A DNA stretch of 25,452 nt from an uncultured Flavobacteriaceae bacterium (GTDB taxonomy: Bacteria; Bacteroidota; Bacteroidia; Flavobacteriales; Flavobacteriaceae): the NCBI GenBank assembly GCA_913044085.1, contig CAJWNW010000010.1, positions 1 to 25,452 on the forward strand, given 5' to 3'. Positions 8,523 to 17,141 of the stretch are shown here, piece after piece. Under the pieces are notes generated by a model, which saw only the letters and a program-made list of their open reading frames with translations, was not told the DNA's origin and ran no database searches. Position numbers and translations under genes: made by a program. Numbering within the stretch: the first letter of the stretch is position 1; each line of letters starts with the position of its first letter.

Positions 8523-9926
8523 TTAATAATGTACTGGAATATAATCGCTTTCGCTTATTTTTCCCACTAAATCTTTTGAAACCTTATTCCATTTTGAAAC
8601 CCGGTCCAGGGGATGTAGTGTTGGTTTTATAAGTGGCATTTTTTCTGTTAATAAAAAATCATTTTGTGATAGCATCCATTGCTTTAGGGCTTCCGAAAGT
8701 TCTTCTTTGATTGGAGATAAGTCATTGTTTTTAATCAAATTATTTTTCTGGTAAGGATCATTTTTTAAATCATATAATTCTTCAAAAGGAACATTTGGAA
8801 AAGATTCGGCACCAATTTTAATAAAAGCATTGACTGATGCATTGTTTCCATAATTAGAGGCCACAACTTCCAGGGAATTGTAATTTCTTATGAACTTATA
8901 GCGCTTACCCCTGACGGCGCGGCTTGGAAAAATCTTACATGCTTGTATATTTTGCCTGGTGGAAATTGAATAAATATAATCGTGAACTGGCGCTTGGCTT
9001 CCTTTGAGCGTTGCTTGAAAACTTTTTCCATCTATATCACTTGGAATTTCAGCACCAATGATATCCAAGAAAGTCGGTAAAACATCTACAAAGTTTAACA
9101 AACTTTCTGAAACAGTATTGGGAGCTACAACACCAGGCCATCGCACTACAAAAGGAACCCTGAGCCCCTGTTCAGCAACACCCCATTTACCAGAAATTCC
9201 GTGATCAGAGGCGTAGATAAATATCGAATTTTCAACAAGATTGTTGGCTTTTACCATGTTTAATACAAGTTCTAGCTGTGTATTATCATCTTTGATATTT
9301 TGATAGTAACCCCGTTTAAAATTGGGGGTATAACCTTTGTCGTAGGGCAGTTTAAAAATATCCTCATTTGAGTAACTTGAATTTTTTGGATATGGACCAT
9401 GTGGAAAGTCGGAGGTGATAAATACACAAAAAGGCTTTTTGACGGTTTCCAAATAATTTTCAAGCTTATCTAAAGGTAAATAGCGGTGGTTGACTGATTT
9501 GAAATATTTAGACCACTTAAAAACAGAATTTGGTTTTACATGGCCCTTCCCTGCCAAGACGACATCATAGCCCTCAGCCTCCATATATGTGATAACTGTT
9601 TTTAAATTGGGTTTAACTGCCAAGTGGTTTGCCATACAACCATTTTTTACAGGGTGCATTCCAGTAAAAATTTGAGAACGACTGGGTGCACAAATGGCCT
9701 GAGAGGTGTAAAAATTATTGAACCGTATGCCCTCTCTTGCGAGTGCATCCAACGCTGGGGTGTGCACTTTAGGATTACCATAAACCCCATAGTCCAATAA
9801 ATCTTGGTCATCTGCTAAATAAAAAATAAAATTAGGACTGGCTGTGTTTTCTTGCGCTTCAGATTTGAAAAAGACCAACAAAGTTAAAAAACAAAAAAGC
9901 AGTGTTATTTGAAAGTTGAGTTTCAT
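8523..9926 (-). CDS. S1-family sulfatase, exported
   Basis: This 467-residue sulfatase has a signal peptide (about residues 1-24, cleavage at SEA/QE). The Cys79 motif is AICAPSRSQIFTGMHPVKNG, the canonical C-x-P-S-R for formylglycine formation. Metal-ligand motifs are YLADDQD (Asp39, Asp40) and IYASDHGISGKWG. LRVPFVVRWPGVV and FVDVLPTFLDIIG are typical of S1 enzymes. FEELYDLKNDPYQ closes the C-terminal subdomain. I do not recognise a specific subfamily with certainty. Its ATG shares its A with the TAA stop of the upstream GH30 gene (TAATG at 9924-9928 on the minus strand), so the two are probably translationally coupled. No lipobox or T9SS domain is present, pointing to the periplasm. Confidence 0.92.
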   Translation of the reverse strand: MKLNFQITLLFCFLTLLVFFKSEAQENTASPNFIFYLADDQDLLDYGVYGNPKVHTPALDALAREGIRFNNFYTSQAICAPSRSQIFTGMHPVKNGCMANHLAVKPNLKTVITYMEAEGYDVVLAGKGHVKPNSVFKWSKYFKSVNHRYLPLDKLENYLETVKKPFCVFITSDFPHGPYPKNSSYSNEDIFKLPYDKGYTPNFKRGYYQNIKDDNTQLELVLNMVKANNLVENSIFIYASDHGISGKWGVAEQGLRVPFVVRWPGVVAPNTVSESLLNFVDVLPTFLDIIGAEIPSDIDGKSFQATLKGSQAPVHDYIYSISTRQNIQACKIFPSRAVRGKRYKFIRNYNSLEVVASNYGNNASVNAFIKIGAESFPNVPFEELYDLKNDPYQKNNLIKNNDLSPIKEELSEALKQWMLSQNDFLLTEKMPLIKPTLHPLDRVSKWNKVSKDLVGKISESDYIPVHY

Positions 9927-12100
9927 TAATTTTCTATTATGAGTTTAACAGCGCGTTGGCCTTTTTGTGTTGTTGATTTAAGAATGTAAAAACCGGGGGG
10001 CAAAAATTGTAAATTAAGACTGAGATTTTTTGATGACGGATATTTTTTTGTGAAAACTCTAGAACCATTGCACTGGAATATACTTATTTCATGCGATTCA
10101 TAAAACGGGAAACGCAATTCTATTTGTTTTTTTGCAGGATTTGGAAAAAATAAAAGTTCATAGGGTTGTTCAATTGGGATAACGGAATCAGAGCTCAAAC
10201 TTGTGTCAATATTAAAAACCAAGCTGTGCATGGACATGGCATCCATTGACATGGTCATGGAATTTTCTTCTAAATCAATATTCGCTGTCGAAACACTCGT
10301 GAAATTTTCGTTATTGTTGTCTGAAGTGATGTAGTGCGCAACCGAAGTGGTGCCATAGGGAATTTCAACATCAAAATCACCTTGATTATTTTCAGTGTAA
10401 AGTTGTACCACAATTTTAGAATTATCAGGTGATTTAAAAGCTAAAACTCTTAAAGCATCTCCGAAGGTCTCCGAATGAATTCTTTGATAGCCCTTTTTTA
10501 CCAAATTTGTAAAATGCTTAAATACATAATAGCGTTTTGGTAATATGATATTGTTATTTAAGTCCCAAACAACCAGAGCTGAGGAAGTATAATCATTTAC
10601 TTCGCTGTTAAATTTTGTTTGTTCGTAAAATAAATGAAACATATAAGCAGTTAAACCGCCGTAATTGAAACCATCCATGATGCGCTCTATTGAATAGCTG
10701 GCATCCAACATGTCAAAATCTGGACTTTTTAAATTACCTGCTTCTGTGACCCATATGTCCTTATCCTGACTGACTGACTTTAAAGCAGTCCAATCCGACG
10801 GAGTGACCTCTGGTTGGTAAGTATGAGTGGCAACTATATCTGTTGCATTGACAACATCGGTATCTGTAAACATGGCATCGATATAATTTGTTGCAGATTT
10901 ATTAGGGTCTGTTGAATTTACTCTGAAATTTTCAGGAGAAATAATCTGGAGATAGTCAATATTTTCTGTTGTTAAACGTTGGTCTAAATTTTTAATGATA
11001 GACGCCAACTGAGATGGTGGTGTATTCATAGATTCGTAAGAAACTTGATAGTCGGGCTCGTTGGTCGGAGAAATTGCAGTGACATTGATATTGTAGCGCG
11101 AGGCCATACCTTTAATAAAGGCGACTAAAAATTCACTGTATTCATTTTCTCCACCTGAAACTAAGGTTCCACCGCCAGTGTGAGAGTTGTTAGTTTTTAA
11201 CCAGGCCGGTGCGCTGTTGCAATTCCCAATAATATGATCAAATCCGTTGACACTCAAACTGAAGGCATTATTGAGCGCTTCTGCTACATAGCGAGATCTC
11301 CATATGTTTGGATCGCTTTCATAACGCGTCCAGTCCAATGCAGCAGCATTGAGATTAAATGGGTTGTTATTGTCGTTGGGGTCTTCCAGGTCATGGTACA
11401 CGAAAAAGCGAATCATATTGACTTCTAAGTCTTGGAATGCATGGGTCTCAATTTGATTACGCAATGATGTGTTGAGTGTGTACAAATCCTCTGTTCTGCG
11501 TTTGATTCCAGCGCCAAAACCATCAACCGTTTGATAGGTAATCGACTGGTTAAATGAGATTGGATTCCCTTCAACAACTTCCACTTCGTCAAGATAATAA
11601 GTCACCCCGGCATCCATATACCAAAAACTCAATTTATTTAAATCTGCATCGGCTTGAACTGTAAAACTGTGGCTGTATTGTTGCCAGTTCTGAGAAATTA
11701 CTTTGTCATTTCCTTGGTAGCTTCCAGCGGCATCGGAGGCTTGAAATACAACCTTCATGGTCGCAGAACTTGAGCCACTTATTTTTGCCCAAAACCGAAC
11801 TGTATAGGTCTGCCCTGCTTCAACTTGAAACAAATAATCACTTTTAGTTTTCACATGCCAGCCACTTGTGCCCAGAGCAATGATTTCGCTTTTCTGAGCT
11901 TTGGTGCTGCCGCTAATCAGGTTTTCCGTTGCGATAGAATAATTGGCTTGACCACCTTCAATTTGATCGTTGGACCAATAACTAAAACTATTATCAGAGT
12001 CTATAGTTTCAAAATTACCGTTTGCAAGGGGTAATTGATTTTGGGCATTCAAATTGAATGCCCAAAATATTTTTAAAACCACTAAGAATATATAAGACAC
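9926..12100 (-). CDS. GH30 glycosidase (endo-xylanase-like) with N-terminal CBM4/9-like module and T9SS sorting domain
   Basis: This 724-residue secreted enzyme has three parts. Residues about 25-175 form a CBM4/9-like beta-sandwich (LPLANGNFETIDSDNSF, YTVRFWAKISGSS, YYLDEVEVVEG). Residues about 180-645 form a GH30 (beta/alpha)8 barrel plus side beta-domain. It contains VDGFGAGIKR, SAPAWLKTNNS, SPTNEPDYQ with acid/base Glu348, and WVTEAGN with nucleophile Glu453. The last roughly 75 residues carry LLFFPNPAKKQIEL and LPPGFYILKST, a T9SS type A domain. GH30 includes glucuronoxylanases and xylobiohydrolases, and the operon also has GH10 and GH43, so activity on xylan is the best guess. The start is GTG, because an in-frame TAA lies three codons upstream. 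The signal peptide (SYIFLVVLKIFWAFNLNAQ) lacks the usual basic N-terminus. It follows SusD by 17 bp. Confidence 0.9.
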   Translation of the reverse strand: MSYIFLVVLKIFWAFNLNAQNQLPLANGNFETIDSDNSFSYWSNDQIEGGQANYSIATENLISGSTKAQKSEIIALGTSGWHVKTKSDYLFQVEAGQTYTVRFWAKISGSSSATMKVVFQASDAAGSYQGNDKVISQNWQQYSHSFTVQADADLNKLSFWYMDAGVTYYLDEVEVVEGNPISFNQSITYQTVDGFGAGIKRRTEDLYTLNTSLRNQIETHAFQDLEVNMIRFFVYHDLEDPNDNNNPFNLNAAALDWTRYESDPNIWRSRYVAEALNNAFSLSVNGFDHIIGNCNSAPAWLKTNNSHTGGGTLVSGGENEYSEFLVAFIKGMASRYNINVTAISPTNEPDYQVSYESMNTPPSQLASIIKNLDQRLTTENIDYLQIISPENFRVNSTDPNKSATNYIDAMFTDTDVVNATDIVATHTYQPEVTPSDWTALKSVSQDKDIWVTEAGNLKSPDFDMLDASYSIERIMDGFNYGGLTAYMFHLFYEQTKFNSEVNDYTSSALVVWDLNNNIILPKRYYVFKHFTNLVKKGYQRIHSETFGDALRVLAFKSPDNSKIVVQLYTENNQGDFDVEIPYGTTSVAHYITSDNNNENFTSVSTANIDLEENSMTMSMDAMSMHSLVFNIDTSLSSDSVIPIEQPYELLFFPNPAKKQIELRFPFYESHEISIFQCNGSRVFTKKYPSSKNLSLNLQFLPPGFYILKSTTQKGQRAVKLIIEN

Positions 12101-12117
12101 GAAGTATTAATTTATTA

Positions 12118-13740
12118 TCAGTTAATTAATTCGTTGGTATTAACTTCTCTTGTTGGCAAAGGTAAAAACATCACCTGAGAAGGATCTTCGCTTAGCGTCA
12201 AATCTTTATTGTTAAAATTCATAGCTTGGCCATCTGACAATCTTCTGTTTGGTGTAATTGGATGCCAACTGCTAGGGTTATGAGGAATAATAATATGTTC
12301 TAAAAAATAATCAAAACCTCTGCGCCTATTATTATGTGCATCTTCTCCCTCTCCGAGCAGCTCGTAGCGGTATTCCTTCATTATTTTATGTCGGAAAGTC
12401 GTTTGATCTGCAATGGCATAGTCTGCATTACTTAATCCAGAACGGTCCAAAACCTGTGTTACATAATTTAATGCATCCGTTGAATTTCCCAGTTCATTGG
12501 AAATTTCAGCTAGCATTAGTAAAACATCTGCATATCGGTATACAATAATGTTTTTACTATCATATTGATTGCTATGCGTAATATCTTTGTTGGCATATTT
12601 AAAAAGGTAAGGATGAGAATTTCCAAACCATCCTCTATTTCTTGAGGGATAAGTGCGAACCCAGTTACCGACGTTATTAGGGTTATTACCATTGTTCCTA
12701 TATTCACTCATATAAGTAGCACCCTCAAGCCTTGAATCTCCAGGATAAGTTGTAAGATGGTCGTCATAAAAATCTGCCCCAACTGAAAACCAACCAAAGC
12801 ATTGTCCTGGTTTGTAATTGTTAGGGGTGTAATTTCTTCCCATCTGTGAATTTGTAGCAATTTGACTGATCTGCAATTCAAAAATAGACTCTGTAGAATT
12901 TTCACCCTCTAAGGTAAACAAGGACGAGTAATCAGGAACCAGCTGATATTGGTCTAAAACTTGAATCGCCTGATCATAAGACATTTGCCAAAAATTAGAA
13001 CCCAATAAATCATCGGGGATAATGTCATATGCAGTTGCATATTCATTGCTTGCCATGGTCATATAAACTTTGGCCAGCAGCATATTGGCAGCATATTTTT
13101 TAGGATAGTAATACTCATAATCAATTTCTCCATCACCATTGTAACCATCATACATCATATCAGCGGCCATTGTAGCATCTACAATAACTTGTGCATAAAC
13201 CTCTTTTGCAGGCGTCAATGCATTCATTACGGCATCATGGGATGGCAAATCCAAAATTAATGGAACATCCCCAAATAAACGTACCAGCGAAAAATAAGAC
13301 CAAGCTCTCACAAAACGGGCTTGACCAACCACCTCTTTAAAAAGTTTATCTGAAGCTGAGGTACCCTCAGAATCGTAATCTTGAACATTGGCGATTAAAG
13401 CGTTCGCTCTAGCAATGGTTCTGTAAAAACCCAACCACGTTGCATCAGCATCACCATCATTGGCCTGAGGCTTTAATGATAACAGGTTTTTGTTATTTAC
13501 ATTATTTATATTTGGGCCCTGTCTTCTTGTAACAAAAAAACCAGAAAAGCCATTCTGAACAAAAAGCCGTCTTTCTTGAGCTTGATAACTTGTTAACCCC
13601 GCGTAAACGCCGTCCAAGGTAGCCAAAATAGACATTGGGTCATTGTAAGCATTTTCACCTAAAAAAGGAGGATCTTCGTCTAAGTCACAAGACGTAAATA
13701 TGGCAAGGGCAAATAATAAGAATATTTTTAAATTTTTCAT
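12118..13740 (-). CDS. SusD/RagB-family glycan-binding outer-membrane lipoprotein
   Basis: This 540-residue surface lipoprotein captures glycan and closes the SusC channel. The chosen start is the ATG at 13738-13740 (MKNLKIFLLFALAIFTSC). A longer reading would need a TTG codon at 13749 and adds only three residues. The lipobox is FTSC, with Cys18 lipidated and followed by DLDEDPP, an acidic stretch consistent with surface export in Bacteroidota. SusD features include the helical TPR-like N-terminal region (VVGQARFVRAWSYFSLVRLF, DVPLILD), YRYADVLLMLAEISNELG and the late NRRRGFDYFLEHI region. Length is typical. The gene lies 11 bp after the SusC stop, the standard pairing. Specificity is inferred to be for xylose-rich glycan from the enzymes downstream. 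Confidence 0.96.
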   Translation of the reverse strand: MKNLKIFLLFALAIFTSCDLDEDPPFLGENAYNDPMSILATLDGVYAGLTSYQAQERRLFVQNGFSGFFVTRRQGPNINNVNNKNLLSLKPQANDGDADATWLGFYRTIARANALIANVQDYDSEGTSASDKLFKEVVGQARFVRAWSYFSLVRLFGDVPLILDLPSHDAVMNALTPAKEVYAQVIVDATMAADMMYDGYNGDGEIDYEYYYPKKYAANMLLAKVYMTMASNEYATAYDIIPDDLLGSNFWQMSYDQAIQVLDQYQLVPDYSSLFTLEGENSTESIFELQISQIATNSQMGRNYTPNNYKPGQCFGWFSVGADFYDDHLTTYPGDSRLEGATYMSEYRNNGNNPNNVGNWVRTYPSRNRGWFGNSHPYLFKYANKDITHSNQYDSKNIIVYRYADVLLMLAEISNELGNSTDALNYVTQVLDRSGLSNADYAIADQTTFRHKIMKEYRYELLGEGEDAHNNRRRGFDYFLEHIIIPHNPSSWHPITPNRRLSDGQAMNFNNKDLTLSEDPSQVMFLPLPTREVNTNELIN

Positions 13741-13751
13741 TTTAATCAATT

Positions 13752-16700
13752 TTAAAAGTTAAGATTTATTCCAATGGACATTGTTTTTGCATCAGGTGAG
13801 CCATTCCAATCAACACCATTTCTAAGACCGTCGTAAGAAAAACTTGAAATCTCTGGATTGTAGCCACTGTAATTGGTCCAGGTAAATAAATTTTGAGCAG
13901 TTACAAAGACATTAAAACGGCTGAAAAGGCTGGCATTTTCAACAGGGAAATCATAACCAACCGTAAGATTGTTGAGTCTCAAGAAACTTCCATCCTCAAT
14001 AATTCTATCGGTAATGGCAGAGTCGCCAATGACATTATATCCAATTCTTGGATGTGTATTTGACTGCGCATCTGGTCGCCACGCATTGTAATAAGCATCT
14101 GAACTGATATTCTGAAATTGACCGGTAGCATTACCAATAGTTAAAAGATTACCATTGGCAATATCGTTTCCATGAACTCCATTAAAAAGCATTGAAACAT
14201 TAAATCTTTTATATCTGAAATTTAAATTTAAACCATATATATAGTCTGGATTGGGATTACCAATAAAGGTTCTATCGTCATCATCAATAACACCATCTCC
14301 ATTTTGATCTATAATTCTTGGATCACCAGGCACTGCTCCGGATAATAAATCCGTATCTTCTGTTTGGTAAATACCATTGGTTTCAAACCCATAAAAAAGA
14401 CTGCTTTCTTCGCCCTCTACAAATACATTTGCGGGAGTACGGAAAATTTGACCGTTGGTGATTCTATTCCCTAAAAAGAATGAACGCTGTTGAGCTTCTC
14501 CGTCAATGTAAAAATCATCAACAGGGACGCCAAGAGATAAAATCTTGGTTCTATTAAATGCAATATTTCCTCCTACAGATAACGCGACATTATCAGTTGA
14601 AATTAAGTCAAAGTCTAAGCCAAGTTCTACACCTTTATTAGAAATCTCTCCTCTGTTTAATTGCAAGTTCGTGTAACCACTAGATGATGGTATAGGAATA
14701 TTTTGAAGCAAATCCTTTGTGGTTTTGTCATATAAATCAAATGTTCCTGAAATCTTTTCATTAAATAAAGAAAAGTCTACACCAAAATTGATTTGCTCAG
14801 TGGTCTCCCATGTCAAATTGGGATTGGCAATATTGTTGAGTATAATTGGAATACTAAGACCATTGTCTGGGTTACCATATTGTACGCCTGAACTGATTCC
14901 GTAATTCGAAATGGTCCCATAAGGACGTATGCCATGGTTTCCAATCTGTCCCCAACCGGCTCTGAGCTTTAAATTACTGATAAGATCAGAATTTTGAAGA
15001 AAAGGTTCATTAGTTACATTCCAAGCCAAAGCAAATGATGGAAAGAAACTATAGCGATTTTCAGATGAAAATTTAGAAACCCCATCGCGTCTAAAAGAAG
15101 CAGTAAGTACATACCGATTTTTAAAAGAATAGTTAAAACGCCCTAAAAAAGAAAATACCTGTTGCTTAGCATATAAATAAGTAAGCGGTGTGTCAATGAC
15201 AGAACCTAAATAAGGTTGATCTGTTGTAAGGCCTAATGACACAAAATCTTGGACTGCATACACACTGTTTTGATTGTCTCTTACGTCGTAGGTAAGACCT
15301 AATGTTGCATTGATTCTGTGTTTCCTATTAAAGCTACGGTTGTATCTCAAAAGATTATTAACCTGATATGTTTTGGAGTCCAGCTCTGAGATCTGCAAAG
15401 CGCCATTGGCATTTCTTCCTGCAAAAGTCGTTAATCCAAAAAACCGCCTGCGGTTTTTAATCCTAACATTTCCGCCAGTTCTGAACTGATAGCTCAAGCC
15501 TTTGATAGGTAATTTATAGGTTAGAGTTACAGAGCCAATAAAACGTTTTTCTTTTGAAATGTCCGTAAAGTCATTGATAAAAGAATAAGGATTTGAAGCC
15601 TCTAAATCTTCAATAAAATTTTCACCAGCTACTGGAATAATTGGTCTAAAAACAAGTGTGCTTCGAACAAAGTTTGTATTTGCTGTACCAAGGAGATCAC
15701 CTGAATTGGCAAAATCTGTTTCTGTAAAAAAGGCCGTAGCACGCGCTTGTAGTTTTAAATTTTTGTTTAAATCTTGATTTAAATTAATTCTTAAATCTCC
15801 TGACTTAACCCCAGAATTGGCAACAATTCCGCTTTCATCACCAATCCCCCCAGAGACATAGTAATTTCCATTATCACTACCTCCAGAGGCTGAAAATCCA
15901 AGTCTTTGACTCATGGTTTGCTCATAGACAATACTTTGCCAGTCAAAGTATTCTAACGGGCCACCACTAGCATTAGGACCTGTTGCATAAACGTTACCAC
16001 TATCATCTATTTCATAAGGATAATCTTGGGGTCCGTTATTAATTTCCCATGACTCGTTCTGATATTTTGCATAGCCAACGCCATCTAACATATCATATTT
16101 TTTTCGAATACTTCTAAAAGTAGTGGTATGAAATGCTTTGATTTTTACATTGCCTTTTTCCCCTTTTTTAGTCGTAATCAATACAACCCCGTTGGCGCCT
16201 CGAGAGCCATAAATAGCGGTCGCTGATGCATCTTTTAAAACTTCAATACTTTCAATATCTCTAGGGTTGATACCTGTGAGACCGTTTTGTACTTCTTGAC
16301 CGTCATTCCCAAGACCTCCGGTATGTGCAACGTCCTCTCCAGCAGATGCAATAATAATGCCGTCGACAACATATAGCGGTTCGTTATTTCCTCTCAAGCT
16401 ATTTGTGCCTCTAATTCTCACACTAACACCAGAACCTAGAGCACTAGAATTTTGAGAAACCTGGACGCCAGCAGCTCGACCTTGTAGGAGCTGATCAACT
16501 CCAGTAGTTTGATTGGCTATATTTTCATCAACTTTAACTGAGCTGATAGAACCCGTTACATCTTTTTTTAGAACGGTACCATAACCAATAACAACAACTT
16601 CGTCTAATTCTGCAGTGTCTATTTCCATGGATAAATTAACGGTTGTCGTCTCAGTGACATCTAACTCAATCGTTTGAAATCCAACATATGAAAAAACAAG

Positions 16701-16913
16701 TACTTGTTTTTTTGCAGCTTGAATAGTTATTGAAAATTCGCCATCAAAATTTGTGACAGCGCCTAAGTTATCTGTCCCTCTAACCTGAATTGTAACACCC
16801 GGAAGTGGTAATCCTTGGTCGTCATTGACTACCCCTGTGACTGTTTTAGATTGCGCAAAAATTGTCAGAGGTAATAACAAAATTGCAAATGTAATTATTA
16901 ATTTGTTTTTCAT
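13752..16913 (-). CDS. SusC/RagA-family TonB-dependent outer-membrane transporter
   Basis: This 1053-residue transporter imports oligosaccharides across the outer membrane, energised by TonB. The signal peptide is about residues 1-20 (cleavage at IFA/QS). A CarboxypepD_reg-like domain follows at about 23-100 (VTGVVNDDQGLPLPGVTIQV, GEFSI). Next comes the conserved DEVVVIGYGTVLKKDVTGSI and the plug (VDQLLQGRAAGVQV, SVRIRGTNSL, EPLYVVDG, IESIEVLKDASATAIYGSRG, NGVVLITTKKG). The beta-barrel fills the rest and ends in the aromatic residue of MSIGINLNF, as expected for BAM-inserted porins. Length matches other SusC proteins. It is the first gene of the operon and lies opposite the divergent regulator, the classical PUL head arrangement. 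Confidence 0.97.
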   Translation of the reverse strand: MKNKLIITFAILLLPLTIFAQSKTVTGVVNDDQGLPLPGVTIQVRGTDNLGAVTNFDGEFSITIQAAKKQVLVFSYVGFQTIELDVTETTTVNLSMEIDTAELDEVVVIGYGTVLKKDVTGSISSVKVDENIANQTTGVDQLLQGRAAGVQVSQNSSALGSGVSVRIRGTNSLRGNNEPLYVVDGIIIASAGEDVAHTGGLGNDGQEVQNGLTGINPRDIESIEVLKDASATAIYGSRGANGVVLITTKKGEKGNVKIKAFHTTTFRSIRKKYDMLDGVGYAKYQNESWEINNGPQDYPYEIDDSGNVYATGPNASGGPLEYFDWQSIVYEQTMSQRLGFSASGGSDNGNYYVSGGIGDESGIVANSGVKSGDLRINLNQDLNKNLKLQARATAFFTETDFANSGDLLGTANTNFVRSTLVFRPIIPVAGENFIEDLEASNPYSFINDFTDISKEKRFIGSVTLTYKLPIKGLSYQFRTGGNVRIKNRRRFFGLTTFAGRNANGALQISELDSKTYQVNNLLRYNRSFNRKHRINATLGLTYDVRDNQNSVYAVQDFVSLGLTTDQPYLGSVIDTPLTYLYAKQQVFSFLGRFNYSFKNRYVLTASFRRDGVSKFSSENRYSFFPSFALAWNVTNEPFLQNSDLISNLKLRAGWGQIGNHGIRPYGTISNYGISSGVQYGNPDNGLSIPIILNNIANPNLTWETTEQINFGVDFSLFNEKISGTFDLYDKTTKDLLQNIPIPSSSGYTNLQLNRGEISNKGVELGLDFDLISTDNVALSVGGNIAFNRTKILSLGVPVDDFYIDGEAQQRSFFLGNRITNGQIFRTPANVFVEGEESSLFYGFETNGIYQTEDTDLLSGAVPGDPRIIDQNGDGVIDDDDRTFIGNPNPDYIYGLNLNFRYKRFNVSMLFNGVHGNDIANGNLLTIGNATGQFQNISSDAYYNAWRPDAQSNTHPRIGYNVIGDSAITDRIIEDGSFLRLNNLTVGYDFPVENASLFSRFNVFVTAQNLFTWTNYSGYNPEISSFSYDGLRNGVDWNGSPDAKTMSIGINLNF

Positions 16914-17141
16914 TTGAGTATTATTGGTTGGTTAAAAAAATTAACTATCTTTAAAAATAGTAACATTTGAACATCATCAAACTTATCTAATTCCTTCCTC
17001 AGTTGATAAAACATATGAAGATAATCCTATGATTTTTGAAGCAAAAAAAAACAATTATGTAATAAATTTAGAAAATTATTTCTTTTAAAACGATATTTGT
17101 AAATCTCAATATTAACCAGTTCTAACGGCAACGATAATTAA
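16914..17141. promoter_or_regulatory. Divergent intergenic region between the PUL operon and its regulator
   Basis: This 228-bp, very AT-rich region separates the start codons of the SusC gene (minus) and the hybrid regulator (plus). It must hold the promoters and probably the regulator's operator. It contains a short inverted repeat, ACTAT(n8)ATAGT, at about 16945-16962 in the SusC leader. For the plus-strand regulator gene the nearest -7-like element is GATATTTG (17092-17099), one base off TAnnTTTG and without a clear -33 TTG. No open reading frame of note is present. Confidence 0.7.
16978..16985 (-). promoter_or_regulatory. Candidate -7 promoter element (TAAGTTTG) for the SusC operon
   Basis: On the minus strand this octamer fits the Bacteroidota -7 consensus TAnnTTTG exactly. 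It would place transcription initiation about 55-60 nt before the SusC ATG. A good -33 TTG is not seen at the usual distance, which would suit an activator-dependent promoter. The match is short and could be chance in AT-rich DNA. Confidence 0.35.

Noticed and set aside
13741..13749. Longer SusD reading starting at 13749
   Set aside because: It requires a TTG start and adds only three residues before an ATG that gives a textbook lipoprotein signal. The ATG at 13740 was preferred.
1..16913. Interpretation as an ulvan utilization locus
   Set aside because: Sulfatase types overlap with ulvan loci, but no ulvan lyase, GH78 rhamnosidase or GH105 is visible, while GH10, GH30 and GH43 dominate. It cannot be excluded beyond the edges.
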